DNA of 64,000 nucleotides, from the NCBI RefSeq assembly GCF_900166585.1, contig NZ_FVZC01000009.1, positions 1,251,444-1,315,443 on the forward strand, written 5' to 3'. Below the pieces are notes generated by a model. The model ran no database searches. It worked only from the letters and a program-made list of their open reading frames with translations, and was not told the origin of the DNA. Every line of letters starts with the position of its first letter. Position 1 is the first letter of the stretch. Made by a program: the position numbers and the translations under genes. Below, in pieces: positions 32,781-42,027 of this stretch. The DNA is from Mesobacillus jeotgali (lineage in GTDB: Bacteria > Bacillota > Bacilli > Bacillales > Cytobacillaceae).

Positions 32781-33695
32781 ATGAAGTTGTTATGCATTGA
32801 CGGTGGAGGTATCAGAGGTGTTTTCCCGATTGCTATACTGCAGGCAATGGAAGAGGAGTTTGGAAAACCAGCGGGACAACTGTTCGATGTCGTATCCGGG
32901 ACAAGCACAGGGGCTATCATTGCGGCTTCAGTAGCTTTGAATACATCGATGGAAGAGTTGATGAAAAAGTATGAAACTTACGGAAAAAAAATTTTCATCA
33001 AGAAATCCAAAGTAGGACTCTTTAAAAGTGTCTACAGTGACCGTTATTTAAGGAGGCTGCTTAAGCATGCATTCAAAGACCTTACCCTGGGAGATATTGA
33101 AAAGCCTTTATTGATTCCAGCTGTTGATATTACTCACGGAAAACCGTATGTTCACCGGTCCGACTTTGGGTTTTCTTCAAAAAATGAATTATCATTGAAT
33201 TTGTGGGATGCTGTACTTTCTTCATGTTCAGCACCTGTTTATTTCCCCCCAAACAATGTAAACAATCAATATTTATCAATCGATGGCGGATTGTGGGCTA
33301 ATAACCCTTCATTGGTTTGTGTCACTGAAGCGTTACATCATTTTAAAACGGATTTAAGTGCTATAAGGATCCTCTCCATCGGCACCGGCCAGCAGAATAT
33401 CGATTTCTCGATACAGGAGGATAAACACTGGGGAATCCGCCAGTGGCTCCCCTTCCATTTTCCATCTTTGAAAGTCACTCCAAAACTCCTTGATTTGGCT
33501 ATGGACCTATCGTCTGAATCTGTCACCTACCATTGCAGGCTTTTACTAGGTGACCATTACCTTCGTTTGAATACTGAGTTATCGAAGGAAATCCCATTTG
33601 ACGATTTTACCTATATGGGTGAATTAAAGGATATGGGGAGGCAGGTTTTCGAGAAACATAAAGAACAGATTGCAGCGTTTCTTTCTGAGAGTTGA
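32781..33695 (+). CDS. Patatin-like phospholipase
   Basis: A 304-residue patatin-domain lipid acyl hydrolase. It has the oxyanion loop DGGGIRGVFP, the nucleophile elbow GTSTGAI and the catalytic-dyad Asp in SIDGGLWANNP. No signal peptide is seen, so it is probably cytosolic. ATG 32781 is chosen, six bases after GGGGG; ATG 32778 is an alternative. The form is like the CapV-type effectors of CBASS phage defence, but no cyclase or other defence gene is nearby, so a housekeeping lipase role is more likely. Confidence 0.88.
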   Translation: MKLLCIDGGGIRGVFPIAILQAMEEEFGKPAGQLFDVVSGTSTGAIIAASVALNTSMEELMKKYETYGKKIFIKKSKVGLFKSVYSDRYLRRLLKHAFKDLTLGDIEKPLLIPAVDITHGKPYVHRSDFGFSSKNELSLNLWDAVLSSCSAPVYFPPNNVNNQYLSIDGGLWANNPSLVCVTEALHHFKTDLSAIRILSIGTGQQNIDFSIQEDKHWGIRQWLPFHFPSLKVTPKLLDLAMDLSSESVTYHCRLLLGDHYLRLNTELSKEIPFDDFTYMGELKDMGRQVFEKHKEQIAAFLSES

Positions 33696-33790
33696 AAAAC
33701 CTTCCAGCAGGTTGTAGACTTTAGAGAATGCAACGTCAAATTTTTTGACATACTATCTTTGGACATCATATCCAGACAGGGGGAGTTACG

Positions 33791-34060
33791 ATGGAAAAAC
33801 TTGAAGTAGGCGAAGTATTCACAATTAGTGATGAGAACGATGTTGAACAAGAGGTAGAGGTGATCGGGGCTTTGACAATTGAAGGTACTGACTATGCGGC
33901 AGTAAGCTTCGTAGAAGATCTTCAAACAGAGACTGACGACGATATTGATATTTTTTTCCTCAAGATGGATGAAGATGGAGATTTAGCCGCCATAGAATCT
34001 GATGACGAATTTGAGAAGGTTTCTTCAGCCTTTGACGAGATGATGAATGAAGAAGAATAG
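33791..34060 (+). CDS. DUF1292 family protein
   Basis: An 89-residue very acidic protein (FTISDENDVEQEVEVIG, FFLKMDEDGDLAAI). This is the DUF1292 family, common in Firmicutes and often encoded near mreB- or yrrK-type genes, though not here. It starts at ATG 33791 behind GGGGGAG. Function is unknown. A terminator follows. Confidence 0.8.
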   Translation: MEKLEVGEVFTISDENDVEQEVEVIGALTIEGTDYAAVSFVEDLQTETDDDIDIFFLKMDEDGDLAAIESDDEFEKVSSAFDEMMNEEE

Positions 34061-34063
34061 CAG

Positions 34064-34097
34064 GGAGGGGGAGGTTAATCCCCTCTCCTTTTTTGGT
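34064..34097 (+). terminator. Intrinsic terminator
   Basis: GGAGGGGGA (34064-34072) and TCCCCTCTCC (34079-34088) pair with one bulge and are followed by TTTTTT. Confidence 0.75.
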
Positions 34098-34192
34098 ATA
34101 TATACATATGTTGAATCCTTTTATCAAAAATACTGTAAATAGAAGGAAATCATTCAAATTTGTCGAATTGATTTTGAAAGGAGTTGATTCAA

Positions 34193-34462
34193 TTGGATAG
34201 CGTCATCCTTGTAACCTTTAAGATTAAGGGAATCCCGATTCCTATCAAAATAGCATCTACCACTGAACCGAGCAGAGAGCAGATTTTCAAGAAAATATCT
34301 GATTTAGCCAAAGGATATGATTTATCTGGCGAGATTCAATTCAAGAAGCTCCTCAAAGAAAACGGCCATAAAATGTATTTATATGAGATTGGTGATAAGA
34401 GATGCAGGGTGCTGGTCGAGAGACTCGAGAAAATCAAAGAGTTTGAAGAAATAGGTTCTTAG
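34193..34462 (+). CDS. Hypothetical protein, 89 residues
   Basis: I do not recognise the family. The product is basic and soluble, with two beta-like stretches (SVILVTFKIKGIPIPIKIAS and GHKMYLYEIGDKRCRVLVE) around a helix. TTG 34193 is the likely start, nine bases after AAAGGAG; TTG 34184 directly abuts that site. It stands alone between a terminator and a converging gene, and codon use is like that of the neighbours. Confidence 0.6.
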   Translation: MDSVILVTFKIKGIPIPIKIASTTEPSREQIFKKISDLAKGYDLSGEIQFKKLLKENGHKMYLYEIGDKRCRVLVERLEKIKEFEEIGS

Positions 34463-34580
34463 CAATGCTAAGTCAACACATCTGAGTATAAGCAGGCAAT
34501 ATTAAAATTAATTTCATCTCTTGCAACAACCCAAAATTTTTACTGCTATCTTATTCATACAATCTTCCATCTCTTAAAGC

Positions 34581-34606
34581 AAAAAAGCCCATCAAAGGCT
34601 TTTTTA
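34581..34606 (-). terminator. Intrinsic terminator of the GH18 gene
   Basis: AAAAAAGCC (34581-34589) and GGCTTTTTT (34598-34606) form the stem, which overlaps the GH18 stop codon; A/T runs on both flanks could also serve the plus strand. Confidence 0.8.
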
Positions 34607-35749
34607 CTTTCTTGTATAATAGCGTACGTCCTGGTGCTTGTTAAGCTCATTTGCAATCAGTATGGTTGCGCTTTGATTCCCCGCTGCGTCAAGTCCCGCT
34701 TCCCAAAGCATCATACCTCCAAGCTGCTGTGAAAGTGCCAGTTCAGTCTTTTTTTTCAGGGTAGAGTGTCCATTATAATAGTAAGTCGTTCCATTTATAT
34801 TGACCTGATCCTTAACGGCATTCCCAGGTGCATGTTCTGTTATTGCTTTATAAGAGAGCTGTTTTGCTGAAGGATTTTCTGGCTGAGCATAAAGAGGGAC
34901 CCCGAGAACGAGTTTCTCTCTTGAATAGCCATGTTGATCAAATAGCGAGGTCCAATAGCTAACTATATTGGCAGAATAAGAGAATGGCGATAAATTCGCA
35001 GCATTATATTCTCCATCCCATTGACCATCATATGCCATCAAATTGACGTGGTCAAAATACTTAAACATAGATGGCTCAAACACGACGGAGTGAATTTCAG
35101 TCCCTGTTACGCTGTGTACCTTTGCATTAACAGCGATGGACAACTCTTTAGCGATTGGTTTCAGCTGTGCACTTAAATCTTTGGAAAAAAGGGCAAGATA
35201 AAGGGCATCTTCTTTTGAGCGTGGGTGCTCAAAATCGATGTCGACTCCATCCAGATTTTCTCTTTTGGTAAAACTGACAAGCTCTTGTACTAGTTTTTTT
35301 CTGGCTTCAGGGTGTGAAATCGCTGTCTTAAAGTAATCATAAGATTCTCCGCCATTGATATGGTACCAGCCTCCAATAGCCAGCATCACCTTTGTATCAG
35401 TTTTTTGAGCGTTCGCAACAACCGCCCTCAAGTTTTTGATAGCATGATCCCCATTCATTATAATTGAGCCATCTACAGCAGGATGAACAAAAGAGAAAAC
35501 AACATGTGTTAAACCGTCATAATCGATTGTTTCAGGATTTCGAAAGTCCTGGACATAGCCAATCAAGACCTTAGAGGCCTGTTTCATTTCCGGGACAATT
35601 TTTACAGCAGGTGTTTTCGCGGATAATGATGCATTATTGAAGTTGGAGGCCTCTTGGTTTTGGCGTTTATTGGCAAGTAATGAACCAGATAGAAAACCGC
35701 CTATGAAGATTAAAATTATCATCAATATTGCCAGGAAGCGTTTTGTCAT
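34604..35749 (-). CDS. Membrane-anchored glycoside hydrolase family 18 protein
   Basis: A 381-residue protein. Residues 5-26 are a hydrophobic signal or anchor helix, followed by a GH18 TIM barrel with the catalytic motif DGVDIDFEHP (Asp167, Asp170, Asp172, Glu174). VMLAIGGWY and NLMAYDGQWDGEY are further GH18 strands. Such Bacillus enzymes cleave peptidoglycan or chitin-like N-acetylglucosamine polymers. Unlike the spore cortex enzymes YaaH and YdhD, it has no LysM domains. It starts at ATG 35749. I cannot tell chitinase from N-acetylglucosaminidase activity. Confidence 0.88.
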   Translation of the reverse strand: MTKRFLAILMIILIFIGGFLSGSLLANKRQNQEASNFNNASLSAKTPAVKIVPEMKQASKVLIGYVQDFRNPETIDYDGLTHVVFSFVHPAVDGSIIMNGDHAIKNLRAVVANAQKTDTKVMLAIGGWYHINGGESYDYFKTAISHPEARKKLVQELVSFTKRENLDGVDIDFEHPRSKEDALYLALFSKDLSAQLKPIAKELSIAVNAKVHSVTGTEIHSVVFEPSMFKYFDHVNLMAYDGQWDGEYNAANLSPFSYSANIVSYWTSLFDQHGYSREKLVLGVPLYAQPENPSAKQLSYKAITEHAPGNAVKDQVNINGTTYYYNGHSTLKKKTELALSQQLGGMMLWEAGLDAAGNQSATILIANELNKHQDVRYYTRK

Positions 35750-35909
35750 TTTTGATTCCTCCAGAATTTATTCAACTTTAAAATTGTAACAGAGAAGCGA
35801 CGATTATTGCTGTGGTAATATCAGGCTATCAACATCAATCTTAAAAGTAAGATTAGTAATGCTCATTAGGGGAATAAACTAATTAGTAGAAAAGATAGGA
35901 GCGAATGAA

Positions 35910-36701
35910 ATGAATTCCAAGAAAATAAACGCAGCTAACACTGAAATTAGTTTTTATGATGAAGGAAAAGGAAAACCAGTCGTACTAATCCATGGTTTTG
36001 CCGGCGGAAAGCAATATTGGGACAAAGTCCTGCCTCAATTGGCTGAGGGGAACAGAGTCATAGCTCTGGATTTGCCTGGACATGGACAATCTGGAATGGC
36101 GAAGGAAAGTTACTCCATAGAAGATATGGCAGCAACAATCAAAGAATTACTTGATCAATTAGGAGTAGACAAAGTGACAATGTTTGGTCATTCTCTCGGG
36201 GGATATATAGCTCTCGCCTTTGCAGAAATATATCCACATAATTTAAACGGTTTTTCATTGGTTCATTCTACTGCGAATCCTGACACTAAGGAAGCCAGGG
36301 AAGGCAGGGAAACAAATGCAGCGAAAATTCGGGAAGATGGACCGGATTCTTTTATAGAGGGACTTTCCAAAAAGCTTTTCTCACCAGAAAACAATGACCT
36401 TAACTCCTACGATATCCTTCAAACGGTCAAAATCGGAATGAATACAACTGTAGAGGGCCTTGTCAGTGCTTTGATTGCTATGAAGAACAGGTCAGACAGG
36501 AATCATGTGCTGGAAGAAACTGAGCTCCCGGTACTCCTGATTGCAGGTGAAAAAGATCAAATAATTCCACCTGAAAAAACGTTCAGTGTCAGTAAAACCA
36601 ATATCAATAAGAGCATCATCAAAAACGCCGGCCATATGAGCATGTATGAACAGCCAGAAGAACTAGTAAGAACAATGAAGGAGTTTCTTGCCAGTCTGTA
36701 A
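35910..36701 (+). CDS. Alpha/beta hydrolase
   Basis: A 263-residue alpha/beta-hydrolase with the HGFAGGKQYW oxyanion region, nucleophile Ser in FGHSLGGYIAL, an Asp in GEKDQIIPP and the His in NAGHMSMYEQPEE. It begins at ATG 35910 behind TAGGAGCGA. It is a single-gene unit closed by a terminator. The substrate is unknown; the sequence fits an esterase, a C-C hydrolase such as MenH, or a haloperoxidase-like enzyme. Confidence 0.88.
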   Translation: MNSKKINAANTEISFYDEGKGKPVVLIHGFAGGKQYWDKVLPQLAEGNRVIALDLPGHGQSGMAKESYSIEDMAATIKELLDQLGVDKVTMFGHSLGGYIALAFAEIYPHNLNGFSLVHSTANPDTKEAREGRETNAAKIREDGPDSFIEGLSKKLFSPENNDLNSYDILQTVKIGMNTTVEGLVSALIAMKNRSDRNHVLEETELPVLLIAGEKDQIIPPEKTFSVSKTNINKSIIKNAGHMSMYEQPEELVRTMKEFLASL

Positions 36702-36712
36702 TCATACCTTCG

Positions 36713-36747
36713 GCCTGTCCCTTTTTTAGGGCAGGCATCATTTTTTT
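36713..36747 (+). terminator. Intrinsic terminator
   Basis: GCCTGTCC (36713-36720) pairs with GGGCAGGC (36728-36735), followed by ATCATTTTTTT. Confidence 0.78.
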
Positions 36748-36786
36748 AATGAAGAGAATTGAACTGCAAAATAGGAGTGATGATAT

Positions 36787-37068
36787 TTGGTTAATGAAAT
36801 TTTATTAGATGGTTATCCCATCGCAGTCAGTAAATTTGAATCTTTACTTAAAAACGGTCTGCAACATGTTTCAGTCGAATTTCCTGTGACTAGTGAGCGC
36901 TACCACGATGTCACCACCTTATTGTATAAAGGTGAATTTGAAGTGAACATTCCTGGTTATCCAGCCTTTCAGGGAAAGATTGTCCATTACTCCACTTCTG
37001 TAACCAACCTGTATGAAAGCGGGCAGATTGGCCAGTTCAAATTAGAATTATCGGAGGTGAAAAGGTAA
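36787..37068 (+). CDS. DUF3219 family protein (YkvR-like)
   Basis: A 93-residue protein that resembles Bacillus YkvR (DUF3219): EILLDGYPI near the N-terminus and YKGEFEVNIPGYPAFQGKIVHYSTSVTNLYE in the middle. It begins at TTG 36787 behind AGGAGTGAT. The gene ends three bases before the LLM oxidoreductase start, so the two are co-transcribed. The function is unknown, but the tight pairing suggests a role linked to that flavoenzyme. Confidence 0.72.
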   Translation: MVNEILLDGYPIAVSKFESLLKNGLQHVSVEFPVTSERYHDVTTLLYKGEFEVNIPGYPAFQGKIVHYSTSVTNLYESGQIGQFKLELSEVKR

Positions 37069-37071
37069 GCA

Positions 37072-38070
37072 ATGAAATTAAGCATTCTTGATCAGGCACC
37101 TGTCTCGGCAAACCAAACAGCCAAACAAGCATTGGAGCAATCTGTCTTGCTGGCACAGGCAGGAGAAAAGCTAGGATATACACGGTACTGGATCGCCGAG
37201 CACCATGATATGCCGGGACTAGCCTGTCCAGCACCCGAAGTAATGCTCCCATATATAGGTGCCAGGACAAGCAGGATCCGTATAGGTTCTGGTGCTGTTT
37301 TGCTCCCTCATTACAAGCCTTACAAAGTCGCAGAGATATACAATCTGCTGGCCACTCTATTCCCGGCTCGCGTTGATATTGGGATTGGCCGGGCTCCAGG
37401 GGGATCTGCAGAAGTAACAAATGCTTTGTCTGAACATTTTCTTCAAAATGTATGGAAGATGCCTGAATCTTTAAAGGATTTGCTTCATTTCATACGAAAC
37501 GATCACCCTGCTGGAAGTGAACTTGCAAAAATCACAGCCTCTCCAGTGCCAGAAACTCCTCCAGAACCGTGGCTGCTGGGGACCAGCGAGAAAAGTGCTT
37601 TGCTTGCAGCGGAACAAGGGATTGCCTATGCATTTGGGTTGTTTATGAGCGACAAGGATGCCCGAGAGCTCTTACATAGTTATAAAAATTCTTTCCAGCC
37701 GGGGAGTTTTCAAAAGCCGAAAACAATATTGGCTGTTTCAGCAATATGTGCTGAAACTAGTGAACAAGCTGAGGAAATTTCCTTAAGCTCTCTCATTTGG
37801 AGTATTCAGAGAAGTAAGGGAATGGGCCTCCCTGGGGTTCCTTCGATTACTGAGGCAAAGTCACACCGTTTATCTGCAACTGAAAAGGATGAGATTGACC
37901 GTATGAGACAAAAGATGATCATTGGAAATCCTGTTGAGGTAAAAAATAGACTTCTTGAGCTACATAACCAAACTCAAACAGATGAAATTATGATTGTAAC
38001 CATTACACATTCGCCAGAGGATCGGCAGAATTCCTATAAATTGATTTCAGAACAATTGCTGGAACCGTAA
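37072..38070 (+). CDS. LLM class flavin-dependent oxidoreductase
   Basis: A 332-residue luciferase-like protein paralogous to the one at 25701, with WIAEHHDMPGLACPAPEV, GSGAVLLPHYKPYKVAEIYNLLATLFPARVDIGIGRAPG and LLGTSEKSALLAAEQGIAYAFG. ATG 37072 is served by GGAGGTGAAAAGG, partly inside the DUF3219 gene. The reaction cannot be predicted. From 38071 to 38206 nothing stands out. Confidence 0.88.
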   Translation: MKLSILDQAPVSANQTAKQALEQSVLLAQAGEKLGYTRYWIAEHHDMPGLACPAPEVMLPYIGARTSRIRIGSGAVLLPHYKPYKVAEIYNLLATLFPARVDIGIGRAPGGSAEVTNALSEHFLQNVWKMPESLKDLLHFIRNDHPAGSELAKITASPVPETPPEPWLLGTSEKSALLAAEQGIAYAFGLFMSDKDARELLHSYKNSFQPGSFQKPKTILAVSAICAETSEQAEEISLSSLIWSIQRSKGMGLPGVPSITEAKSHRLSATEKDEIDRMRQKMIIGNPVEVKNRLLELHNQTQTDEIMIVTITHSPEDRQNSYKLISEQLLEP

Positions 38071-38206
38071 TTGAGCGAAACGTTATGACTACAGACTATA
38101 TTGGAAGTAACTAAATGATTTGAAAGATGAAAAATACACCATAACAGTCATAACCTAAGGTAATCTCTCAAATATTCCACCTGGCATCACGCGCAATTGT
38201 TTTCTA

Positions 38207-38234
38207 TTAACAAGTTGCCTTTTTAAGGTATAAT
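38207..38234 (+). promoter_or_regulatory. Predicted sigma-A promoter of the YebC-family gene
   Basis: TTAACA (38207-38212) and TATAAT (38229-38234) with a 16-base spacer, about 80 bases before the gene. Confidence 0.55.
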
Positions 38235-38316
38235 ATTATTTGTGAAAGGCTGCATCGCTGTCTTATAGTCCTTCAGCTTGCAGTGATCTGATATAAGGTG
38301 AAAGAGAGTGGAATAT

Positions 38317-39033
38317 ATGGGTCGTAAATGGAACAACATCAAAGAAAAAAAAGCTTCGAAGGATGCAAATACAAGCAGGGTTTATTCAAAATTTGCGCTT
38401 GAAATTTATGTTGCAGCCAGACAAGGTGAGCCAAATCCAGAATCCAACCAGGCGCTTAAATTCGTCCTAGAAAGAGCGAAGACATATAATGTACCAAGGG
38501 TGATCATTGACCGCGCAATTGATAAAGCAAAGGGCGGAGCTGAGGAAAATTATCAGGAGCTGCGATACGAAGGGTTTGGTCCTAATGGCTCCATGGTTAT
38601 CGTTGATGCCCTTACAAACAATGTAAACCGTACCGCGTCCAATGTTCGGGCAGCGTTCGGCAAGAACGGCGGAAACATGGGGGTTGCCGGATCAGTTTCC
38701 TATATGTTCGATAAAACGGCGGTAATCGGGTTTGAAGGAAAATCAGCTGATGAGGCACTCGAAATATTAATGGAAGCAGATCTTGACGCACGTGATATAC
38801 TTGAGGAAGAAGAATCTGTCATTATTTATGGTGAACCGGATCAATTCCATGCTATCCAGGAAGCATTCAGAAATGCGGGTATTACTGATTTTACTGTAGC
38901 CGAACTGACCATGCTTCCACAGACTGAAGTCACTCTTGATGCAGAAACTGAAGCACAGTTCGAAAAGCTTGTTGATGCACTGGAAGATCTGGAAGATGTC
39001 CAGCAAGTTTACCATAATGTTGAATTGTCCTAA
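38317..39033 (+). CDS. YebC/PmpR family protein (YeeI type)
   Basis: A 238-residue protein of the YebC/TACO1 family, described as transcriptional regulators and, more recently, as translation factors that help ribosomes through proline stretches. The opening [21 protein letters not shown] is the YeeI subtype. [26 protein letters not shown] and [14 protein letters not shown] are conserved blocks. ATG 38317 is the family start, although GTG 38308 lies in the same frame. The window does not include the Holliday-junction genes that accompany the paralogue in other genomes. Confidence 0.9.
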   Translation: MGRKWNNIKEKKASKDANTSRVYSKFALEIYVAARQGEPNPESNQALKFVLERAKTYNVPRVIIDRAIDKAKGGAEENYQELRYEGFGPNGSMVIVDALTNNVNRTASNVRAAFGKNGGNMGVAGSVSYMFDKTAVIGFEGKSADEALEILMEADLDARDILEEEESVIIYGEPDQFHAIQEAFRNAGITDFTVAELTMLPQTEVTLDAETEAQFEKLVDALEDLEDVQQVYHNVELS

Positions 39034-39036
39034 CAC

Positions 39037-39072
39037 AAAAAACCCATTCCTACTGTCGGAATGGGTTTTTTT
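39037..39072. terminator. Bidirectional terminator
   Basis: AAAAAACCCATTCC and GGAATGGGTTTTTTT form a perfect stem with a seven-base loop between two converging genes. Confidence 0.88.
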
Positions 39073-39079
39073 AATCTTT

Positions 39080-39406
39080 TCAACCTGCCAGCTTATGTTT
39101 ATGAAGTTCCTCGTCCAGTTTCCCAAATAAAATAAGCCGGTACATGCGGAAGTCTGCCCGAAGAGACCAGACAGGGTGGCCAAAAGTGGCCGGCTTGTTG
39201 CCTTCAATAAAGAAATGGCTGAACCAGGCGAATGCATAAGCGGTTATAGGTGCAAACAAAATCAACCACAACTTCATTGTAAACAACGCCGCTAAGACAA
39301 ATATAAAAACGAAACTAGTGCCGACAAAGTGCCATTGTCTGGTTGAACGTTTACTATGTTGCGACAAATAGAATGGCCAGAATTCTTCGAAATGTTTAAA
39401 CACCAT
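39080..39406 (-). CDS. DUF962/Mpo1-like membrane protein
   Basis: A 108-residue protein with two or three hydrophobic segments (FVGTSFVFIFVLAALF and LWLILFAPITAYAFAWFSHF). The histidines in YLSQHSKRSTRQWHFVGT and the SHFFIEGNKPATFGHPVWSL block are those of the DUF962 family, whose yeast member Mpo1 is an iron-dependent dioxygenase of 2-hydroxy fatty acids. ATG 39406 follows AGGAGG; the longer frame from 39421 contains that site. Bacterial members are uncharacterised, so the enzymatic role is an inference. Confidence 0.8.
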   Translation of the reverse strand: MVFKHFEEFWPFYLSQHSKRSTRQWHFVGTSFVFIFVLAALFTMKLWLILFAPITAYAFAWFSHFFIEGNKPATFGHPVWSLRADFRMYRLILFGKLDEELHKHKLAG

Positions 39407-39592
39407 ATTAAACCTCCTCATAATAATTACTAAATATAGTTCTATTTCCTAGCGATAATCCCTTTATTTTTTTGATACTGATTTCCCGGCGGATCTCCGG
39501 GTAAATTAAAAAGGGGTTTAGTAAGGGTTTTCTAAAAACTTTGTTACTCCTATAAGCAGAAATAGAGTAATTACATTATTTGGAGGTGCGGA

Positions 39593-40834
39593 ATGGTTAA
39601 TAACCAAAAGCTGATTCAATCTATCGGAGAACATGCGATTAAGATTGATACATACAATGATCTTGACAGTATGATTGAAGCTGCGGCAAATAAAAAGTAT
39701 GTCATGCTTGGTGAAGCTTCTCACGGAACATCGGAGTTCTATACACTGAGGGCTGAGCTCAGCAAAAGACTAATTAAAGATCACGGCTTTTCGTTCATAG
39801 CTGTGGAAGGGGATTGGCCGTCTTGTTTCACAGTGAATCAATATATTAAAGGATACATCAGTGGGGATGCGCGTAAAGCATTAAAAGATTTTGACCGCTG
39901 GCCTTCCTGGATGTGGGCCAACGAGGAGATTCTTGAACTTGTGAATTGGTTAAAGAGCCATAACGTATCAGCGAAGGACAAGGTGGGCTTTTATGGTCTT
40001 GATGTCTATAGCCTGTGGGAGTCAATGGAGGAAATCATCTGGCAGCTTGAAAAAATCTCACCGGGTGATGTGGAATCAGCTAAGCAGGCATTTTCCTGTT
40101 TTGAACCGTTTGACCGGCGTGGGGAAAATTATGCTATCTCATCGGCTTATTATGGAGAAGATTGTACCGAAGAAGTGATCAAAGTATTGATTGACCTTCA
40201 GAAGAAGCGAAGGCATTATCCACAGGAGCAGGAAGGAGACTTGAATCTTGAAGTCAACAGCCTGGTGATGCTGGATGCAGAACGTTATTACAGAGCCATG
40301 GCCAGGGGCGGTGCAGAGGATTGGAATATCCGGGATACCCATATGGTTACCGCATTGGAAAAAGTGATGAAAGTGCATGGAGAAGGTGCAAAAGCAATCA
40401 TCTGGGAGCATAACACACATATTGGAGATGCAAGGGCAACAGATATGGCAGAGGAAGGGATGATAAACGTAGGGCAAATTTTACGGGAGAAATACGGGCA
40501 GCAGGTTTATGCTATCGGTTTTGGGACTCATCATGGCACAGTCATTGCATCAGACGAATGGGGAGGCAGCGTCGAAGTTATGGAGGTGCCGGATGCTGAA
40601 ACTGGAAGTTGGGAGGATGCTTTGCATCAAGCGGGCGCCTTTGATAAATATCTTCTCTTCAATAAAAACAACAAAAAGGAATTTGGAAATGTGGTCGGAC
40701 ACCGGGCAATAGGAGTGGTATATGATCCTGAGCTAGAACATTTAGGAAACTATGTCCCATCCAGAATCGCTGAAAGATATGATGCGTTTATTTTTGCCGA
40801 TAAGACAACTGCTTTGATTCCACTATTCAAATGA
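39593..40834 (+). CDS. Erythromycin esterase family protein
   Basis: A 413-residue protein of the EreA/EreB superfamily. GEASHGTSEFYTLRAELSKRL and FIAVEGDWPSCFTVNQYI hold the conserved His and Glu of the active site, and IIWEHNTHIGDARATDM the second His region. True Ere enzymes open macrolide rings, but most chromosomal Bacillus members, and the succinoglycan-synthesis-like relatives, are not resistance factors. The substrate is unknown. It starts at ATG 39593 behind TTGGAGGTG. Confidence 0.85.
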   Translation: MVNNQKLIQSIGEHAIKIDTYNDLDSMIEAAANKKYVMLGEASHGTSEFYTLRAELSKRLIKDHGFSFIAVEGDWPSCFTVNQYIKGYISGDARKALKDFDRWPSWMWANEEILELVNWLKSHNVSAKDKVGFYGLDVYSLWESMEEIIWQLEKISPGDVESAKQAFSCFEPFDRRGENYAISSAYYGEDCTEEVIKVLIDLQKKRRHYPQEQEGDLNLEVNSLVMLDAERYYRAMARGGAEDWNIRDTHMVTALEKVMKVHGEGAKAIIWEHNTHIGDARATDMAEEGMINVGQILREKYGQQVYAIGFGTHHGTVIASDEWGGSVEVMEVPDAETGSWEDALHQAGAFDKYLLFNKNNKKEFGNVVGHRAIGVVYDPELEHLGNYVPSRIAERYDAFIFADKTTALIPLFK

Positions 40835-40838
40835 ACCA

Positions 40839-40865
40839 AAAAAACGTCCTCTAAGGGACGTTTTT
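40839..40865. terminator. Bidirectional terminator
   Basis: AAAAACGTCC (40840-40849) and GGACGTTTTT (40856-40865) form the stem between converging genes. Confidence 0.88.
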
Positions 40866-40874
40866 CTATGAGTA

Positions 40875-42011
40875 TTAAGGTTTGAGAACCACTTTAATGC
40901 AGCCATCTGTCCTGGTGTCAAATATTTGATAGCCATGCGTGGCCTGGTCTAGCGGGAGAATGTGGGTAATGACGTCACTGAGATCCATTTTACGATTAGA
41001 AATAAGATCATAAAGAAAAGACATATACGGAATTACCGAAGCCTGTCCCATTTTCAAATCAACATTACGCTGGAAAAGGTCACCCAATGGGAAGGCATTA
41101 TACCTGCCTCCATACACCCCAGTGATTTGGATTGTACCTGCTTTGCGAACCGCCTGTGAGGCAATAACAAGACCGCCCATTGCACCGCCATGCAGCTTCA
41201 AGCCGGAAGCCAGGTACTCAAGCGGTGACATTTTGCCGCTCATACCGGTGCAGTCAATGACGATATCTGCTCCGCCTTTGGTGATTTCTTTCAAATATTC
41301 ACCGGTGTTCTGGTGTTCCTCTATATTCACAGTTTCAACCTTATTTGTCTTTTTCGCATGTTCCAGGCGATAATTCAAATGATCAACGGCGATAACTCGT
41401 TTTGCACCTTTGAACCAGGCAAACTTTTGGGCGAGCAAACCAACTGGACCACAGCCTAAAACAACCACTGTATCCCCGGATTTAACTCCTGCGTGATCGA
41501 CACTCCACAAAGCCGTTGCAGCTGCGTCTGCCAATAAAACCAATTTCTCATCCTCAACTTCACAGTTCTCGGGAATTTTAAAGGGTGTGAAATTACCATA
41601 TGGTACACGCATATATTCAGCCTGGCCGCCTGCATATCCCCCTGTTGTTTCCGAATACCCAAAGAATCCGCCCATTTCCCCATGGGGATTGGAATTATCA
41701 CACTGTGAGGTGATGTCATGCTTGCAGTACCAGCATTCTCCACAGCTGACATTGAAAGGGATGATCACCCGATCGCCTTTCTTTAGTTGGCTCACGCCAG
41801 GTCCTACTTCTTCTACTACACCCATTGGTTCATGGCCAATAACATAGTCAGTAGGCAAGTTGGGAATCATCTGATGCAGAAGGTGAAGATCGGAGCCGCA
41901 AATAGCCGACGCTGTTACTTTTATGATAATGTCGTCCGAGTTCTTTATTTCAGGGTCTTTGACATTTTTGACCTCTATATTCTTGCTGCCTTGATACGTA
42001 ACGGCTTTCAT
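40875..42011 (-). CDS. Zinc-dependent alcohol dehydrogenase (formaldehyde dehydrogenase-like)
   Basis: A 378-residue medium-chain dehydrogenase. It has the catalytic-zinc residues in ICGSDLH and GHEPMGVVEEVG, the structural-zinc lobe CGECWYCKHDITSQC, and the GCGPVGLLAQ NAD-binding turn. The large loop HGEMGGFFGYSETTGGYAGGQAEYMRVP is typical of the glutathione-independent formaldehyde/threonine dehydrogenase-like subgroup. ATG 42011 is chosen, about ten bases after AAAGGAGGG; the ATG nine bases upstream touches that site. It follows two coat-protein-like genes on the same strand. Confidence 0.9.
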   Translation of the reverse strand: MKAVTYQGSKNIEVKNVKDPEIKNSDDIIIKVTASAICGSDLHLLHQMIPNLPTDYVIGHEPMGVVEEVGPGVSQLKKGDRVIIPFNVSCGECWYCKHDITSQCDNSNPHGEMGGFFGYSETTGGYAGGQAEYMRVPYGNFTPFKIPENCEVEDEKLVLLADAAATALWSVDHAGVKSGDTVVVLGCGPVGLLAQKFAWFKGAKRVIAVDHLNYRLEHAKKTNKVETVNIEEHQNTGEYLKEITKGGADIVIDCTGMSGKMSPLEYLASGLKLHGGAMGGLVIASQAVRKAGTIQITGVYGGRYNAFPLGDLFQRNVDLKMGQASVIPYMSFLYDLISNRKMDLSDVITHILPLDQATHGYQIFDTRTDGCIKVVLKP

Positions 42012-42027
42012 ATTGGTCATCCCTCCT

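Noticed and set aside
32781..34060. CBASS phage-defence operon built on the patatin
   Set aside because: The neighbours are a DUF1292 protein and an unrelated symporter; no nucleotide cyclase is present.
39593..40834. Macrolide resistance gene
   Set aside because: The protein belongs to the broad erythromycin esterase superfamily, but chromosomal Bacillus members are mostly not resistance enzymes and nothing mobile surrounds it.
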